This document shows, in pieces, positions 1-9,169 of a DNA stretch of 35,538 nucleotides. The stretch's first letter is position 1, and each line of letters starts with the position of its first letter. Under the pieces are notes generated by a model. The model searched no databases, was not told the origin of the DNA, and saw only the letters and a program-made list of their open reading frames with translations. Source of the stretch: Gammaproteobacteria bacterium (GTDB lineage Bacteria; Pseudomonadota; Gammaproteobacteria; Pseudomonadales; Cellvibrionaceae); contig JANYIO010000272.1 of assembly GCA_025362015.1 (NCBI GenBank), positions 1 to 35,538 on the forward strand, in the 5' to 3' direction. The position numbers were made by a program, and so were the translations under genes.

Positions 1-159
1 CAATTCAACTGCAGTCTTGCCGAGGCGCAGCAAGCGCAAATCGGTTTCTTTCACACTAAAACCGCAATCGATCAGCAATGCACCTTCGCTCCACTCGACC
101 AAAGTGGAATTACCGCGACTACCACTTCCGAGCGAGGCAAAACGCAATTGCGCTGCCAC
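1..159 (-). CDS. MBL-fold metallo-hydrolase, N-terminal part (cut by window edge)
   Basis: Reading the minus strand from a GTG at 159-157 gives 53 open codons to the window edge, so the gene continues to the left. The translation starts VAAQLRFASLGSGSRGNSTLVE and continues through LLIDCGFSVKE. The SLGSGSxGNSTLVE opening followed by LLIDCG is the first beta-sheet region of the YycJ/PhnP-like group of metallo-beta-lactamase-fold hydrolases; the metal-binding HxHxDH motif would lie beyond the edge. The GTG follows the bamC TAG directly (TAGGTG), which suggests translational coupling. An MBL-fold hydrolase after bamC and before purC is the order I know from pseudomonads. The ORF track missed it because it is short and partial. 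The substrate is unknown. Confidence 0.8.
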   Translation of the reverse strand, partial: MAAQLRFASLGSGSRGNSTLVEWSEGALLIDCGFSVKETDLRLLRLGKTAVEL

Positions 160-1353
160 CTAAATTAAGTTCTTGCGCAGGACAGTTAGCAACTCTCTGG
201 TTTCTCGCGCTTTCAAACGTTTGCCATAGGGATCGCGAACTCGAATCATGTAATCGCCTTCTTTACCCATTACAGTAATTAAATAACCAGGCGCATTTTT
301 TAGCTTTTTTTCATCATCACGAGTTGAATAACCCGCTTTTTCAAAGGCCTCACCTTGCAGCATATTGGCACTAATCTGGTCTATTGAGTAAGGTGATGTT
401 TCTGGCTTTGGATGTAAACCTATATGGAAAAAACGCCTGAACCAACCGGGTTTAGCATCCTGGACATTCTTATAATAAACATAGAATAAGCCAAGATTGG
501 CATCAGAGTCATAAAGTTGGAATCCATCATGCTTAGCGGCATAGGACACAGTCGCCATGGTGCGGACTTTATCCAACTTCAACGTCATTACCGCTTCATT
601 TTTGTAGATGCCCAATGCAGCTTTCGCAGCAACATTACCGCCAATAGCTTGCGCCAGCATAGACGTGCCGCCTTCCGTTGAATCGCTCGCCAGGGTTGCA
701 GACAATTCATCCAGCAACCATTTTTCACGCTCTGGATTCATGGATTTAGTCGGCCAAATGGGCTCCTCAGTTGGCTTGGTAGCACTAGCAACATTAATGT
801 GGGTAATGTGGATTTCACTCGTATCAGGCTGCACGCCTTGATCTATTTGTAAACGATATTTATCCTGGCTATTTAAATCGGTTTTGAACTGCAACCAATC
901 TGTTTCAATAATGCCTTGCTTAAGATCGGCGCGAGCCACCTTCAAGTCGTTAGCATTCAAAAAATTACGTACGCGTGGCCAAAGTTCACCAGGCGCCGAA
1001 TTTACCAAAATCCAGGTATTCTCACCCACACGTTGAATTTTAACGTTGTCTTGAAACATGTTCGCTGACAGTGGCATTGGTCGAGGAATATCATATTCAG
1101 TCGCATTAGCATCAAAACCAAAGTCCGCAGCACTTATGGGTGGAATGGGGTAAAGCTCCCCTAATGCATCTTTATTTACCGCCTCAGGCAATACCAGCGG
1201 TGCAACATTATCGGACTTAAGATAATCATTTTCGCGGTTGCGAAAAAAGCCTTCATCGCCAAAAAATATACCGCAACCAGATAGCGCAAAACTTACACAA
1301 GCGAGACAGCCATAACGCGCACTGGTTTTTAAAAGCAGTTTTGTAAAATTCAT
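160..1353 (-). CDS. bamC: Outer membrane protein assembly factor BamC (NlpB lipoprotein)
   Basis: A 397-residue lipoprotein of the BAM complex, which inserts beta-barrel proteins into the outer membrane. It has a signal peptide with a hydrophobic core and lipobox LSGC, giving lipidation at Cys27; the +2 residue is Gly, compatible with sorting to the outer membrane. After the Cys comes an extended, low-structure stretch rich in Pro (LYPIPPISAADF), which in BamC binds BamD. Two alpha/beta helix-grip domains follow, roughly residues 100-220 and 270-395. The length is somewhat above E. coli BamC (344). It lies 122 bp downstream of dapA and abuts the MBL hydrolase. The dapA-bamC order is conserved in gammaproteobacteria and supports the call more than the rather diverged sequence does. 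The Shine-Dalgarno (AGAG) is weak. Confidence 0.88.
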   Translation of the reverse strand: MNFTKLLLKTSARYGCLACVSFALSGCGIFFGDEGFFRNRENDYLKSDNVAPLVLPEAVNKDALGELYPIPPISAADFGFDANATEYDIPRPMPLSANMFQDNVKIQRVGENTWILVNSAPGELWPRVRNFLNANDLKVARADLKQGIIETDWLQFKTDLNSQDKYRLQIDQGVQPDTSEIHITHINVASATKPTEEPIWPTKSMNPEREKWLLDELSATLASDSTEGGTSMLAQAIGGNVAAKAALGIYKNEAVMTLKLDKVRTMATVSYAAKHDGFQLYDSDANLGLFYVYYKNVQDAKPGWFRRFFHIGLHPKPETSPYSIDQISANMLQGEAFEKAGYSTRDDEKKLKNAPGYLITVMGKEGDYMIRVRDPYGKRLKARETRELLTVLRKNLI

Positions 1354-1475
1354 GAAATTTCTCTAAGAGGATAAAGCCGACTATTTATATTTTTGCCATA
1401 AGCTGCTTCTAGACTCAGCCAACGTCAAGAAGTTCGATAAAGACTTAGGGGGAATGTGAATCCTGAAAAGCTACA

Positions 1476-2354
1476 TCAATTTACCTGTTGTGCCACAGCA
1501 ATAGCTGCTTTGACTTGTGAGTAATACTGCTCTGCCAATGGCGTTAAAGGTAAACGTATTCCGGCTTGAATTAATCCCAATTGTGCAACAGCCCATTTCA
1601 CTGGGATAGGGTTAGACTCAACAAACATTGCATCATGCAACGGCAATAAGTGTGCGTTAATTGCACGTGCGGCCTCAGCATAACCACCAAGAGCCAATTC
1701 ACACATGCGTGCAATTTGGTTGGGAACAACATTAGCCGTAACAGAAATATCACCTTTACCGCCCAATAAAATTAATTCTACGGCAGTTGCGTCATCACCC
1801 GAAATAATCGCAAAACTGGCAGGAGCCTGTTCAATCAGCGCCTTAGCGCGCAGCAAATCACCGGTAGCTTCTTTGATGCCAATAATATTAGATACCGCCG
1901 CTAAGCGTAGGGCAGTTTCGGTTTTCATATCCACACCAGTACGGCCTGGGACGTTGTACAGTATTTGTGGAATCGCGACAGCACGAGCAATGTGCTGATG
2001 ATGCAAAAACAAACCTTCCTGAGTAGGTTTGTTGTAGTAAGGCGTTACTAACAGGCAGGCGTCCACTCCAGCTTCTTTGGCGGCTAGCGTGAGCTCTACG
2101 GCTTCTGACGTTGAATTTGCGCCGGTACCAGCAATCACCGGAATACGGCCATTCACTTGATCGACTACTTTTTTAACTACTGCAAGATGCTCGGCAACAC
2201 TCAACGTGGCCGACTCACCGGTGGTACCTACAACAACAATTGCATGAGTACCCTGCTCCAGGTGCCAGTCAACCAATTTATGCAGGCTCGCCCAATCCAA
2301 TGAGTTATCTGCATTCATGGGTGTTACCAGGGCAACCATACTACCTTGAATCAT
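1476..2354 (-). CDS. dapA: 4-hydroxy-tetrahydrodipicolinate synthase
   Basis: Cytosolic class I aldolase-type enzyme that condenses pyruvate with aspartate semialdehyde, the first committed step to meso-diaminopimelate and lysine. The 292 residues match the family length. The Schiff-base lysine is Lys161 in GIKEATGD; Tyr133 and Arg138 in LYNVPGRTG and Thr44-Thr45 in GTTGES complete the proton relay and substrate carboxylate site, all at the E. coli numbering. The GTGANST loop is also present. The ATG start is preceded by GGAG at suitable spacing. It probably heads a dapA-bamC-MBL operon. No lysine riboswitch is recognisable in the 130 bp upstream. Confidence 0.98.
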   Translation of the reverse strand: MIQGSMVALVTPMNADNSLDWASLHKLVDWHLEQGTHAIVVVGTTGESATLSVAEHLAVVKKVVDQVNGRIPVIAGTGANSTSEAVELTLAAKEAGVDACLLVTPYYNKPTQEGLFLHHQHIARAVAIPQILYNVPGRTGVDMKTETALRLAAVSNIIGIKEATGDLLRAKALIEQAPASFAIISGDDATAVELILLGGKGDISVTANVVPNQIARMCELALGGYAEAARAINAHLLPLHDAMFVESNPIPVKWAVAQLGLIQAGIRLPLTPLAEQYYSQVKAAIAVAQQVN

Positions 2355-2484
2355 TCGGGGCTCCGTTAGCGGTCAATAATGATGATATACAGCGATGAAA
2401 AGCGTAAGCCTTTCAATAAAGGCGCAATGGTACTGAGTAAAAAATGAGGATACAAGCATCATCAAAGGGTTCTGTACAACCTGT

Positions 2485-4200
2485 TTAAATATTCATGGCC
2501 TCCACCGCGAAACATTCGATATATTCTCCTTGCTCCAATACACCAATCCCCTTCTTGAGCGGTACACGTTTGGGGATAAAGTTGAATAGGTCGCTCCGTT
2601 CGGCATAGTGACGTATTTTATAACTGACAAGCACTTCACCTGTTTCCGCCGCAGCCTCCAACCGAGCAGCCATGCTAACAGCAACGCCTTCTAGATCAAG
2701 AATATCGGTAATTTCATTGTGAACAACAAACACCTCACCCAACTCAACACCAATACGCAATTCGAATCCAGCAGCGGTTAATACATTACGCATCATGCAA
2801 GCACAGGATAAACCCGCAGATACATTGTTGAATGTCACCCTTAATGAATCGCCTTCCATATTTGGGTGATCGGCCGACCATTTTTTGAGTATGGGTTTTA
2901 CCAGCCCACGAAACAGCGAAAGTTTTTCTGAGAGCTCATCATCTGCCCACTTTGAAAAGCCTTTCAAATCCATAAATAAAACAGTGAGGTTACGCACCTG
3001 ATCTTTTTCATGGTCTGCGGCCAACTCAAGTAAGCGCGGCCAAAACTCTTCGCGAATGGCTGCAATTTTTTCTTTGAGCTGTACATGCAATTGCGTATTA
3101 GTACGCAACACCAGTTGCGCCAGTTGAATACGATCCGCCTCAGACTGCAACTGCGCTTTTAACTGTGTCGGATTATAACTACCAACATCCTCCACAGCGA
3201 ATTGCACTAGTGCGCCACCTGCAACATCGCTGATCGATTTAAGACGTAAAACGATCCCCCAATGCACAGCGGTTAAATGCTCAATAAATATAGGAAGAGT
3301 TGCTAACTCATGGTCGGCGAGTCGGTAGGGATAACGCAATTCAATGTTGATGGATTCGGCAAAGATGCGTTCAAATTCATGATTGCGATAAACCGTTTTC
3401 TCTTTCCCAGCTTTGTTCCAATAGGCGAAATCACAAACGACCTCGGAAATCATCCAGCCGTCGGTTGTTATTTTCCAAAGTTTCGCACCGGTAATATTCG
3501 CGCGTGATAATTTTGCCTTACCGAGATTAGCTTCTCTCAAATCGCAATTTAAAAGATTGGCACTGGTGAAGTCGGCTTTATATAAATCGATACAACTCAA
3601 ATCAACGCCGTTTAAATTAGCAGATTTAAATATAGTGCCCGTCAATTTCGCATCTTTCAAATTCGCATTCATCAGGTTCGTACCCGTCATAATGGTATTT
3701 GATAAATCTGCACGCTGAAAATTGACTCCATCCAAATTGGAATTACTAAAATCTACGCGAGCGAGTTGCTGTCCTTCGAGATTGCTTCCTGCGAGTGAAA
3801 TATCTTTTAAAATCAGACCGCTGATGTCGTGGCCTTTAAAATCGATATTTTCGAGTTTTGTATTGCAGGTAATCGTCGTGAGCATGTTTGCATGGTAAAG
3901 AATTGAACCACCTAAATCGCACTTAGTAAAATTTGTGGCAATTAATTTAGCATATGAAAAATCATTATTGTGTAGGATCGAACCCTCTAGATTTGTGGAA
4001 ATAAGATCAGCATGCTTAAAACTGCAATGGGTAATTCTGGTATTGCGGATTGATATTTTCGACAAATCGATTTCATCAAGATTGATGTGCGTCAGTTCAA
4101 CACCATCCAGATTTAAATCGCCAACAGGGCGGTCTTTTCGCCAACTATTCCAGGATTTGGCGCCTTTTTTCAATTCTTCAATTAGCTGATTTTTATCCAT
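2485..4200 (-). CDS. Pentapeptide-repeat / class III nucleotide cyclase fusion protein
   Basis: A 571-residue predicted cytosolic protein. Residues about 28-245 are almost continuous pentapeptide repeats (A(D/N)LxxxxF/L pattern, for example SANLNGVDLSC), expected to form a right-handed quadrilateral beta-helix. Residues 250-350 form a mixed alpha/beta linker domain that I do not recognise with certainty. Residues about 355-400 are a coiled helix, and 402-571 are a class III adenylate/guanylate cyclase homology domain. Metal ligands are Asp411 (FMDLKGFS) and Asp451 (EGDSLRVTF). The purine-contact Asp502 (LDLEG) and the transition-state Arg513 (AARLE) are present. The Asn expected three residues before the AAR of VNxAAR is Ser509, and the base-selecting Lys before GD is Asn447. 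There is no membrane segment. The gene stands alone between dapA and nadA with a poor ribosome site. cAMP synthesis is plausible but unproven; a nucleotide sensor is the alternative. Confidence 0.85.
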   Translation of the reverse strand: MDKNQLIEELKKGAKSWNSWRKDRPVGDLNLDGVELTHINLDEIDLSKISIRNTRITHCSFKHADLISTNLEGSILHNNDFSYAKLIATNFTKCDLGGSILYHANMLTTITCNTKLENIDFKGHDISGLILKDISLAGSNLEGQQLARVDFSNSNLDGVNFQRADLSNTIMTGTNLMNANLKDAKLTGTIFKSANLNGVDLSCIDLYKADFTSANLLNCDLREANLGKAKLSRANITGAKLWKITTDGWMISEVVCDFAYWNKAGKEKTVYRNHEFERIFAESINIELRYPYRLADHELATLPIFIEHLTAVHWGIVLRLKSISDVAGGALVQFAVEDVGSYNPTQLKAQLQSEADRIQLAQLVLRTNTQLHVQLKEKIAAIREEFWPRLLELAADHEKDQVRNLTVLFMDLKGFSKWADDELSEKLSLFRGLVKPILKKWSADHPNMEGDSLRVTFNNVSAGLSCACMMRNVLTAAGFELRIGVELGEVFVVHNEITDILDLEGVAVSMAARLEAAAETGEVLVSYKIRHYAERSDLFNFIPKRVPLKKGIGVLEQGEYIECFAVEAMNI

Positions 4201-4345
4201 ATCTAGGTGTTTGTGCCAATACTATTTAAATGATAGGAATTATAGGCATCCTTCCGTCGCATAATCCATTGAGCATTCACCTGAACCTTCACGTAGTGCC
4301 GTCACGTTGAGCCTTCACACTGAACCTGAAAAAACTTGCAGCAGC

Positions 4346-5404
4346 TTACTTTTTAAAATCTAGCATACGCTGTAAGGGGATCATGGCACGCCTGGCCAAA
4401 TCCAACTCAATATAGATTTCATTGTCATCGCGCGCAAAAACGTTAACCAAATTATCCAATGCATTCATGGCCATCCACGGGCAATTGGCGCAGGAGCGAC
4501 AAGTAGCCCCACCGCCTGCCGTAGGTGCGATATGGAATATTTTAGTGGGATTCAACTGCTGCATTTTATAAAAAATGCCTTGGTCCGTAGCAACAATAAA
4601 CTCATTGTTAGGCAGAGTTTGCGCCGCTTTGATGAGCTGCGAAGTTGAGCCAACGACATGCGCCAAATCCACTACTGCTCTTGGTGATTCTGGATGAACC
4701 AGCACTGCCGCATTCGGGTACAAGGTTTTTAAATCCTCAACACCTTTAGCTTTGAACTCTTCGTGAACGATGCAAGCACCGTCCCATAGTAATACATCCG
4801 CACCGGTTTTTTGCTGTACATAACCACCAAGATGTTTATCCGGAGCCCACAGGATTTTTTTGCCCTGGCGGTCAAGGTAATCCACCACATCAAGCGCAAT
4901 GCTGGAGGTTACAACCCAATCAGCACGGGCTTTAACTGCCGCAGAAGTATTGGCATACACAACCACGGTGCGGTCGGGATGCTGATCACAAAAAGCTGCA
5001 AACTCATCAATAGGGCAGCCCAAGTCCAGCGAACAAGTAGCCTCTAAAGTGGGCATCAATACACGTTTTTCAGGGGTAAGAATTTTTGCGGTCTCGCCCA
5101 TAAACTTCACACCAGCAACCACCAAGGTATCTGCTGCGTGATGTTTGCCGAAACGCGCCATCTCTAATGAATCTGCCACGCAGCCGCCAGTCGCTTCAGC
5201 TAAGGCTTGAATCAATGGATCGGTGTAGTAATGGGCAACCAGCACCGCATTGTGTTGTTTAAGCTGGGCAACTATACGCTCTTTATAATCAGCTTCTTGC
5301 GCTGGAGAATATTGCCGGGCGCTCCAGGCACGCGCCAAATGTTGCTTTACCAGCTCTTGCGTGGATGAATCTTCACGCACAGCAAGATTAAGAAATTCTG
5401 ACAT
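4346..5404 (-). CDS. nadA: Quinolinate synthase NadA
   Basis: [4Fe-4S] enzyme of de novo NAD synthesis that condenses iminoaspartate (made by NadB) with dihydroxyacetone phosphate to give quinolinate. The 352 residues fit the E. coli-type NadA. The three cluster cysteines are visible as Cys124 ([11 protein letters not shown]), Cys211 ([10 protein letters not shown]) and Cys308 (NCPWMAMN). The substrate-site HYYTD near residue 58 and the conserved [11 protein letters not shown] segment are also present. The ATG start is preceded by GAGG. It sits downstream of the tRNA-Lys on the same strand but is separated from it by a strong terminator, so it is probably transcribed on its own. No NrtR or NadR-type operator was recognised. 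Confidence 0.97.
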   Translation of the reverse strand: MSEFLNLAVREDSSTQELVKQHLARAWSARQYSPAQEADYKERIVAQLKQHNAVLVAHYYTDPLIQALAEATGGCVADSLEMARFGKHHAADTLVVAGVKFMGETAKILTPEKRVLMPTLEATCSLDLGCPIDEFAAFCDQHPDRTVVVYANTSAAVKARADWVVTSSIALDVVDYLDRQGKKILWAPDKHLGGYVQQKTGADVLLWDGACIVHEEFKAKGVEDLKTLYPNAAVLVHPESPRAVVDLAHVVGSTSQLIKAAQTLPNNEFIVATDQGIFYKMQQLNPTKIFHIAPTAGGGATCRSCANCPWMAMNALDNLVNVFARDDNEIYIELDLARRAMIPLQRMLDFKK

Positions 5405-5562
5405 GGCATTGCCTCATACTGCGTTTTTAAAACATCACTTCATAACCCGCTAACTACACAAAGTACATAGAAAACAGGCGTCAATTTTATCACAGCTCCC
5501 ACCTAAAAAGGCTTTAGATGACTTGGCTAAAAATAAATCACATGATGATAAAACGGAAGTAT

Positions 5563-5594
5563 AAACAAAAAGAGGACACCGATTGGCGTCCTCT
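5563..5594 (-). terminator. Rho-independent terminator after tRNA-Lys
   Basis: On the minus strand AGAGGACGCC-AATC-GGTGTCCTCT forms a 10-bp stem (one G-T pair) with a 4-nt loop, followed by TTTTTGTTT. It begins 8 nt after the encoded CCA end of the tRNA, so it ends the tRNA transcript before nadA. Confidence 0.92.
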
Positions 5595-5601
5595 ATAATG
5601 A

Positions 5602-5677
5602 TGGTGGGTCGTGCGGGATTCGAACCTGCGACCAATTGGTTAAAAGCCAACTGCTCTACCAACTGAGCTAACGACCC
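5602..5677 (-). tRNA. tRNA-Lys (anticodon UUU)
   Basis: A 76-nt tRNA including an encoded CCA. The acceptor stem pairs GGGTCGT with ACGACCC and the discriminator is A. The D-arm is TAGCTCAGTTGGTAGAGCA. The anticodon loop is CTTTTAA with anticodon TTT in a TTGGC/CCAA stem, and the T-loop carries GTTCGAATC. It is nearly identical to E. coli tRNA-Lys. The ORF-track entry at 5450-5662 runs through it and is spurious. Confidence 0.98.
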
Positions 5678-5741
5678 AAATACCTAACAACCGAACCGAC
5701 CAACGAGCTTATTACCTAAACGCTCAATGACCTAATTAAGA

Positions 5742-5776
5742 GGCGCGTATAATAATGTTTTACCCTGAAAAGACAA
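5742..5776 (-). promoter_or_regulatory. Putative sigma70 promoter of tRNA-Lys
   Basis: On the minus strand TTGTCT (-35, 5771-5776) and TATTAT (-10, 5749-5754) are separated by 16 nt and followed by a GC-rich ACGCGCC discriminator, the type associated with stringent control of stable RNA promoters. It lies about 70 bp upstream of the mature tRNA 5' end. No other gene intervenes. Assigned by eye. Confidence 0.5.
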
Positions 5777-5829
5777 GTAATTTTTACATAATTTGCCGTA
5801 AATACTAAGTCATGAAGATGGATTGGCGA

Positions 5830-5952
5830 TTAAAAAAGCTTTTTGTTGGCATCATGAGCAGAGCTTAAAATGATATTGCCGCAATAAATGCCGCACCCCG
5901 TCAAGCCAATATAACCCCACAACCCAAACAAAAATAAAACTCTCGCTTTCAT
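5830..5952 (-). CDS. Candidate 40-aa small lipoprotein (unconfirmed)
   Basis: This minus-strand ORF is too short for the supplied track. It reads MKARVLFLFGLWGYIGLTGC, then GIYCGNIILSSAHDANKKLF and TAA. It has a positively charged start (Lys2, Arg4), a hydrophobic core and a textbook lipobox LTGC with Gly at +2, giving a mature peptide of 21 residues. A GGCGA stretch 6 nt upstream of the ATG is a weak ribosome site. Very small lipoproteins such as LptM share the LTGCG opening, but the LptM-typical KGPLY segment is absent. The region between tRNA-Lys and the MASE1 gene is otherwise empty. I call it for the signal alone; chance is a real alternative in a 400-bp gap. Confidence 0.3.
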   Translation of the reverse strand: MKARVLFLFGLWGYIGLTGCGIYCGNIILSSAHDANKKLF

Positions 5953-6082
5953 AACAAGTCGCCAAAAACTAGCCTACGCTATAGCAGTCTGCATGCTCGA
6001 TGACGAGACAAATAAGAAGAACGTCTGGTCAACATGCTTGCTCTAAATCTAGATGTGCTCGCCACCCAATTGAGACCAATTC

Positions 6083-9000
6083 ATGCAACGTGTCTTTCAC
6101 TGGCAAGAACTCACCAAGCCAAAAGTACAGTGGTTTTACCAAATATTAATCATCATTTTGGCCTATACATTCACGGGGTGGCTCGGCCTGAGCGTTCCTT
6201 TCGACGCGGGTAAGGTGACCTTATTCTGGCTTCCAAGCGGCATAGCCGTTGCGGCGCTCTATCGTTGGAACATCAATGTTTGGCCAGGTGTTTTTTTGGG
6301 CGCTTTACTGGTAAATCTGGCAACTGGTGCCCCGCCGCTGACCAATGTCATCATCGCCTGTGGCAACACAATCGGACCAATCGTTACCATTCTTTTATTG
6401 CGCTACTCCAATTGTCGGCTGCATCAACTACAACATTCCACCGCGATAACTTTATTGGCAACCGTGAGCTTGGGGATGCTTATCCCAGCCAGTATTGGCG
6501 GCACAGCGGTAATGATTGCCAACAATATTACCTTTGACATAGCTAGTGTTAATATTTATTTACCCTGGTGGATGGGGGACAGCCTCGGCATTCTGTTGGC
6601 TGCACCGCTATTAATAAATTTCACGCGCGCCAATTTAAGTAAATTGCTGATCCAAAAAAGCAATATTTTTTGGATATTTTTCATCAGCGTTTTAGTCGGC
6701 TTAGTATGCTTTCCGCTTAATAATTTTACGGGAGACCGTCATCTACCGATCGTATTTATCAGCTTTGTTTGTGTAGCATGGGCCGCATTGAGTTTTGGTC
6801 TGCTGGGTAGCGCCATTTGCACGATAGGTTTCAGCTTTATAGCTATCTGGTCTACAGTCCATCATTTAGGTCCATTTTCTTTTACTGACATTCGGATTAA
6901 CTATTGGTTGATATGGTTTTATACCTCCAGTATGACTTGCCTTAGCCTAATGATTACTGCGGCATATGCCAAAATCCTTACCACTGCAGCAAGATTAAGT
7001 GACTCAAATCGAGAGCAAGAGAAACAAAAAAAACACTTGGAAAATGCCCAACTCATGGCACGCGTAACGCACTGGAGCTGGAATACAGAAAGCGACGCCT
7101 ACACGTTCAGTTCATCCATGAACCACCTATTTCAACTACCACCACATTTACTTAAGGGGAATTTACAAGATTTTATCCAGAAATTTATTTATCACGAAGA
7201 CAAACCCATATTAATAACAGCACTTGAAGAAATCGCTAAAGAAAAAAAGCCACTGGCAATAGAATGTCGCCTGGAAATATCAGATCAAAAATTTTGGTTA
7301 CACATCCAGGGAAGTATTTCAGAAAATAATACGCATATCATTCAAGGAACTTTTCAAGATATTACCGAACACAAACGTCTTGACCTGGCGCTTTCAGCAG
7401 CAGCAGCCGACTCTGCGACTTCACCCGATTTTTTTAACGTTATCTTAAAAGCACTCCTTCACGCAGTAGGTGCAGAGCATGCGCTTATTTGTATAATTGA
7501 TCCCGACAATGCTGACCAGGTTACCGTTCACACCTATTTAAAAAATGGCGAACCGCAAGCGCACTTTAGTTATACGCTTAAAGATACACCATGTGCTGAT
7601 GCAGTACGCGATGAAATATGCTTTATATCCGCGGGGGCATATAAACTTTATCCTAAAGATGAAATGCTCAGCACCTTCAAAATTGAAAGCTATCTTGGTG
7701 TTGTCATTAGAAATGCACAAGGAAAACCTATTGGAATTCTCATTGTTTTGGGTGAAAAATCTTTAACTATTTCAGCTCAAGTACGTTCACTGATGCTTAT
7801 ATTTGCAGAGCGAACGTCCGGAGAATTACGGCGCGCTATTGATCAGGACAAAATTTACAATCTCGCCTTTTTTGATCCCCTGACCCGTCTGCCCAATCGG
7901 CGCATGCTGTTGGATCGGCTCAAGCTGATTACCGCACAAAGCGCGCGCACCGGTCAACATAGTGCTTTATTATTTATCGATCTTGATCACTTTAAATTAC
8001 TCAATGACACTCGCGGCCACCGAACCGGTGATCTCTTACTCATTCAAGTTGCCGATCGAATTAAAAGCATTATTCGGTTAACAGATGTAGCAGCGCGCCT
8101 TGGCGGCGATGAATTTGTCGTAGTATTTGATAACTTAAATATCAACGCAGAAACCGCCGCAATGGAAGCAAAAAAACGTGCAGAAGATTTACATGAATTA
8201 CTTAACCTACCCTACCCCTTACAAGATTCGATATTTCATTGCACAGTGAGTATTGGTGTCAATTTATTTGACAGTCAAAGTACATCAATCGACGATTTAT
8301 TACGCAATGCAGATGTTGCTATGTATCAAGCTAAAGACAATGGGCGGAACACTATTCGCTTCTTTGATCCCCGCATGCAAGCCTTATTAGAAACACGTGC
8401 ATCCATAGAGTTCGATTTACGCGGTGCACAGGAGTCAGAAAAAGAGTTAATGCCTTATTACCAAGTACAAATTAATAATCAAGGTAAAGCGGTTGGTGCC
8501 GAATTACTCCTGCGCTGGAAACATGCTACAAAAGGAATGATTTCGCCTGTAGATTTTATTCCTGTAGCGGAGCAAACAGGATTAATCATAAACATAGGCA
8601 AACAAGTCATTAAACAAGCGTGTGAACAATTAAAACGCTGGCACACGCAACCACGGTTTGCCCATTTAACGATTGCCGTGAATGTTAGCCCCATTCAATT
8701 TAATCAAGAAAATTTTGTTACAGATGTAATCAATATAGTCAGCAAAAGCAATATTAATCCACGCCTATTAAAACTCGAATTAACAGAAAGCTCCCTATTA
8801 AAAAATGTGGAACAAAGCATTAAAAAAATGCAGGTTTTACAGGATATTGGAATTGATTTTTCAATGGATGATTTTGGTATTGGCTATTCATCACTGTCTT
8901 ATTTAAAACTTTTACCCTTGTATCAACTCAAAATTGATCAGACATTTGTACGCGATATTACTGTCGACCCTAATGACGCTATTATTGTGCGAACCATTAT

Positions 9001-9169
9001 TGCTATGGCGCAAAATATGAACCTGAATGTTATTGCGGAAGGTGTGGAAACTGAAACACAAAAGATTTTTTTGGAGAAAAATGGCTGCCCAATGTTTCAA
9101 GGTTATTATTTTGGTCACCCACTACCAATTGAAGAGTTTGAAAAGCACATTTTACTCAAAAACTATTAA
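6083..9169 (+). CDS. MASE1-PAS-GAF-GGDEF-EAL c-di-GMP turnover protein
   Basis: A 1028-residue inner-membrane signalling protein. Residues about 15-305 are a MASE1 sensor with eight or more membrane helices ([14 protein letters not shown] and [17 protein letters not shown] are typical). A coiled linker leads to a PAS/PAC fold (about 325-430, ending [13 protein letters not shown]), then a GAF-like domain (about 437-585), a GGDEF domain with the signature at 674-678 ([12 protein letters not shown]), and an EAL domain to the end. The diguanylate cyclase site is intact and has an inhibitory RxxD (RLTD) five residues upstream. The EAL signature reads ELLLR (Glu807 retained); the [25 protein letters not shown] and AEGVET motifs are present, so phosphodiesterase activity is possible. 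Its stop overlaps the queC stop tail to tail. The ligand is unknown. Confidence 0.94.
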   Translation: MQRVFHWQELTKPKVQWFYQILIIILAYTFTGWLGLSVPFDAGKVTLFWLPSGIAVAALYRWNINVWPGVFLGALLVNLATGAPPLTNVIIACGNTIGPIVTILLLRYSNCRLHQLQHSTAITLLATVSLGMLIPASIGGTAVMIANNITFDIASVNIYLPWWMGDSLGILLAAPLLINFTRANLSKLLIQKSNIFWIFFISVLVGLVCFPLNNFTGDRHLPIVFISFVCVAWAALSFGLLGSAICTIGFSFIAIWSTVHHLGPFSFTDIRINYWLIWFYTSSMTCLSLMITAAYAKILTTAARLSDSNREQEKQKKHLENAQLMARVTHWSWNTESDAYTFSSSMNHLFQLPPHLLKGNLQDFIQKFIYHEDKPILITALEEIAKEKKPLAIECRLEISDQKFWLHIQGSISENNTHIIQGTFQDITEHKRLDLALSAAAADSATSPDFFNVILKALLHAVGAEHALICIIDPDNADQVTVHTYLKNGEPQAHFSYTLKDTPCADAVRDEICFISAGAYKLYPKDEMLSTFKIESYLGVVIRNAQGKPIGILIVLGEKSLTISAQVRSLMLIFAERTSGELRRAIDQDKIYNLAFFDPLTRLPNRRMLLDRLKLITAQSARTGQHSALLFIDLDHFKLLNDTRGHRTGDLLLIQVADRIKSIIRLTDVAARLGGDEFVVVFDNLNINAETAAMEAKKRAEDLHELLNLPYPLQDSIFHCTVSIGVNLFDSQSTSIDDLLRNADVAMYQAKDNGRNTIRFFDPRMQALLETRASIEFDLRGAQESEKELMPYYQVQINNQGKAVGAELLLRWKHATKGMISPVDFIPVAEQTGLIINIGKQVIKQACEQLKRWHTQPRFAHLTIAVNVSPIQFNQENFVTDVINIVSKSNINPRLLKLELTESSLLKNVEQSIKKMQVLQDIGIDFSMDDFGIGYSSLSYLKLLPLYQLKIDQTFVRDITVDPNDAIIVRTIIAMAQNMNLNVIAEGVETETQKIFLEKNGCPMFQGYYFGHPLPIEEFEKHILLKNY

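Larger units (their letters stand above)
5678..6082. other. Intergenic region, 405 bp
   Basis: It holds the tRNA-Lys promoter (minus) and the candidate lipoprotein ORF at 5830-5952 (minus), and must carry the promoter of the MASE1-GGDEF-EAL gene (plus), for which I see no convincing -35/-10 pair. An AAAAAGCTTTTT palindrome-like stretch lies near 5833-5844. No other structure is seen. Confidence 0.6.

Noticed and set aside
608-841. 77-aa plus-strand ORF inside bamC
   Set aside because: Shadow of bamC in the opposite strand with no supporting signals.
4260-4335. Loose CTTCAC/TGAACC repeats before the pentapeptide-cyclase gene
   Set aside because: Short and imperfect; within what chance gives in a 145-bp gap.
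5450-5662. 70-aa minus-strand ORF ending near the tRNA
   Set aside because: It runs through tRNA-Lys and the terminator; the peptide (LAFNQLVAGSNPARPT) is the familiar translation of a tRNA 3' half.
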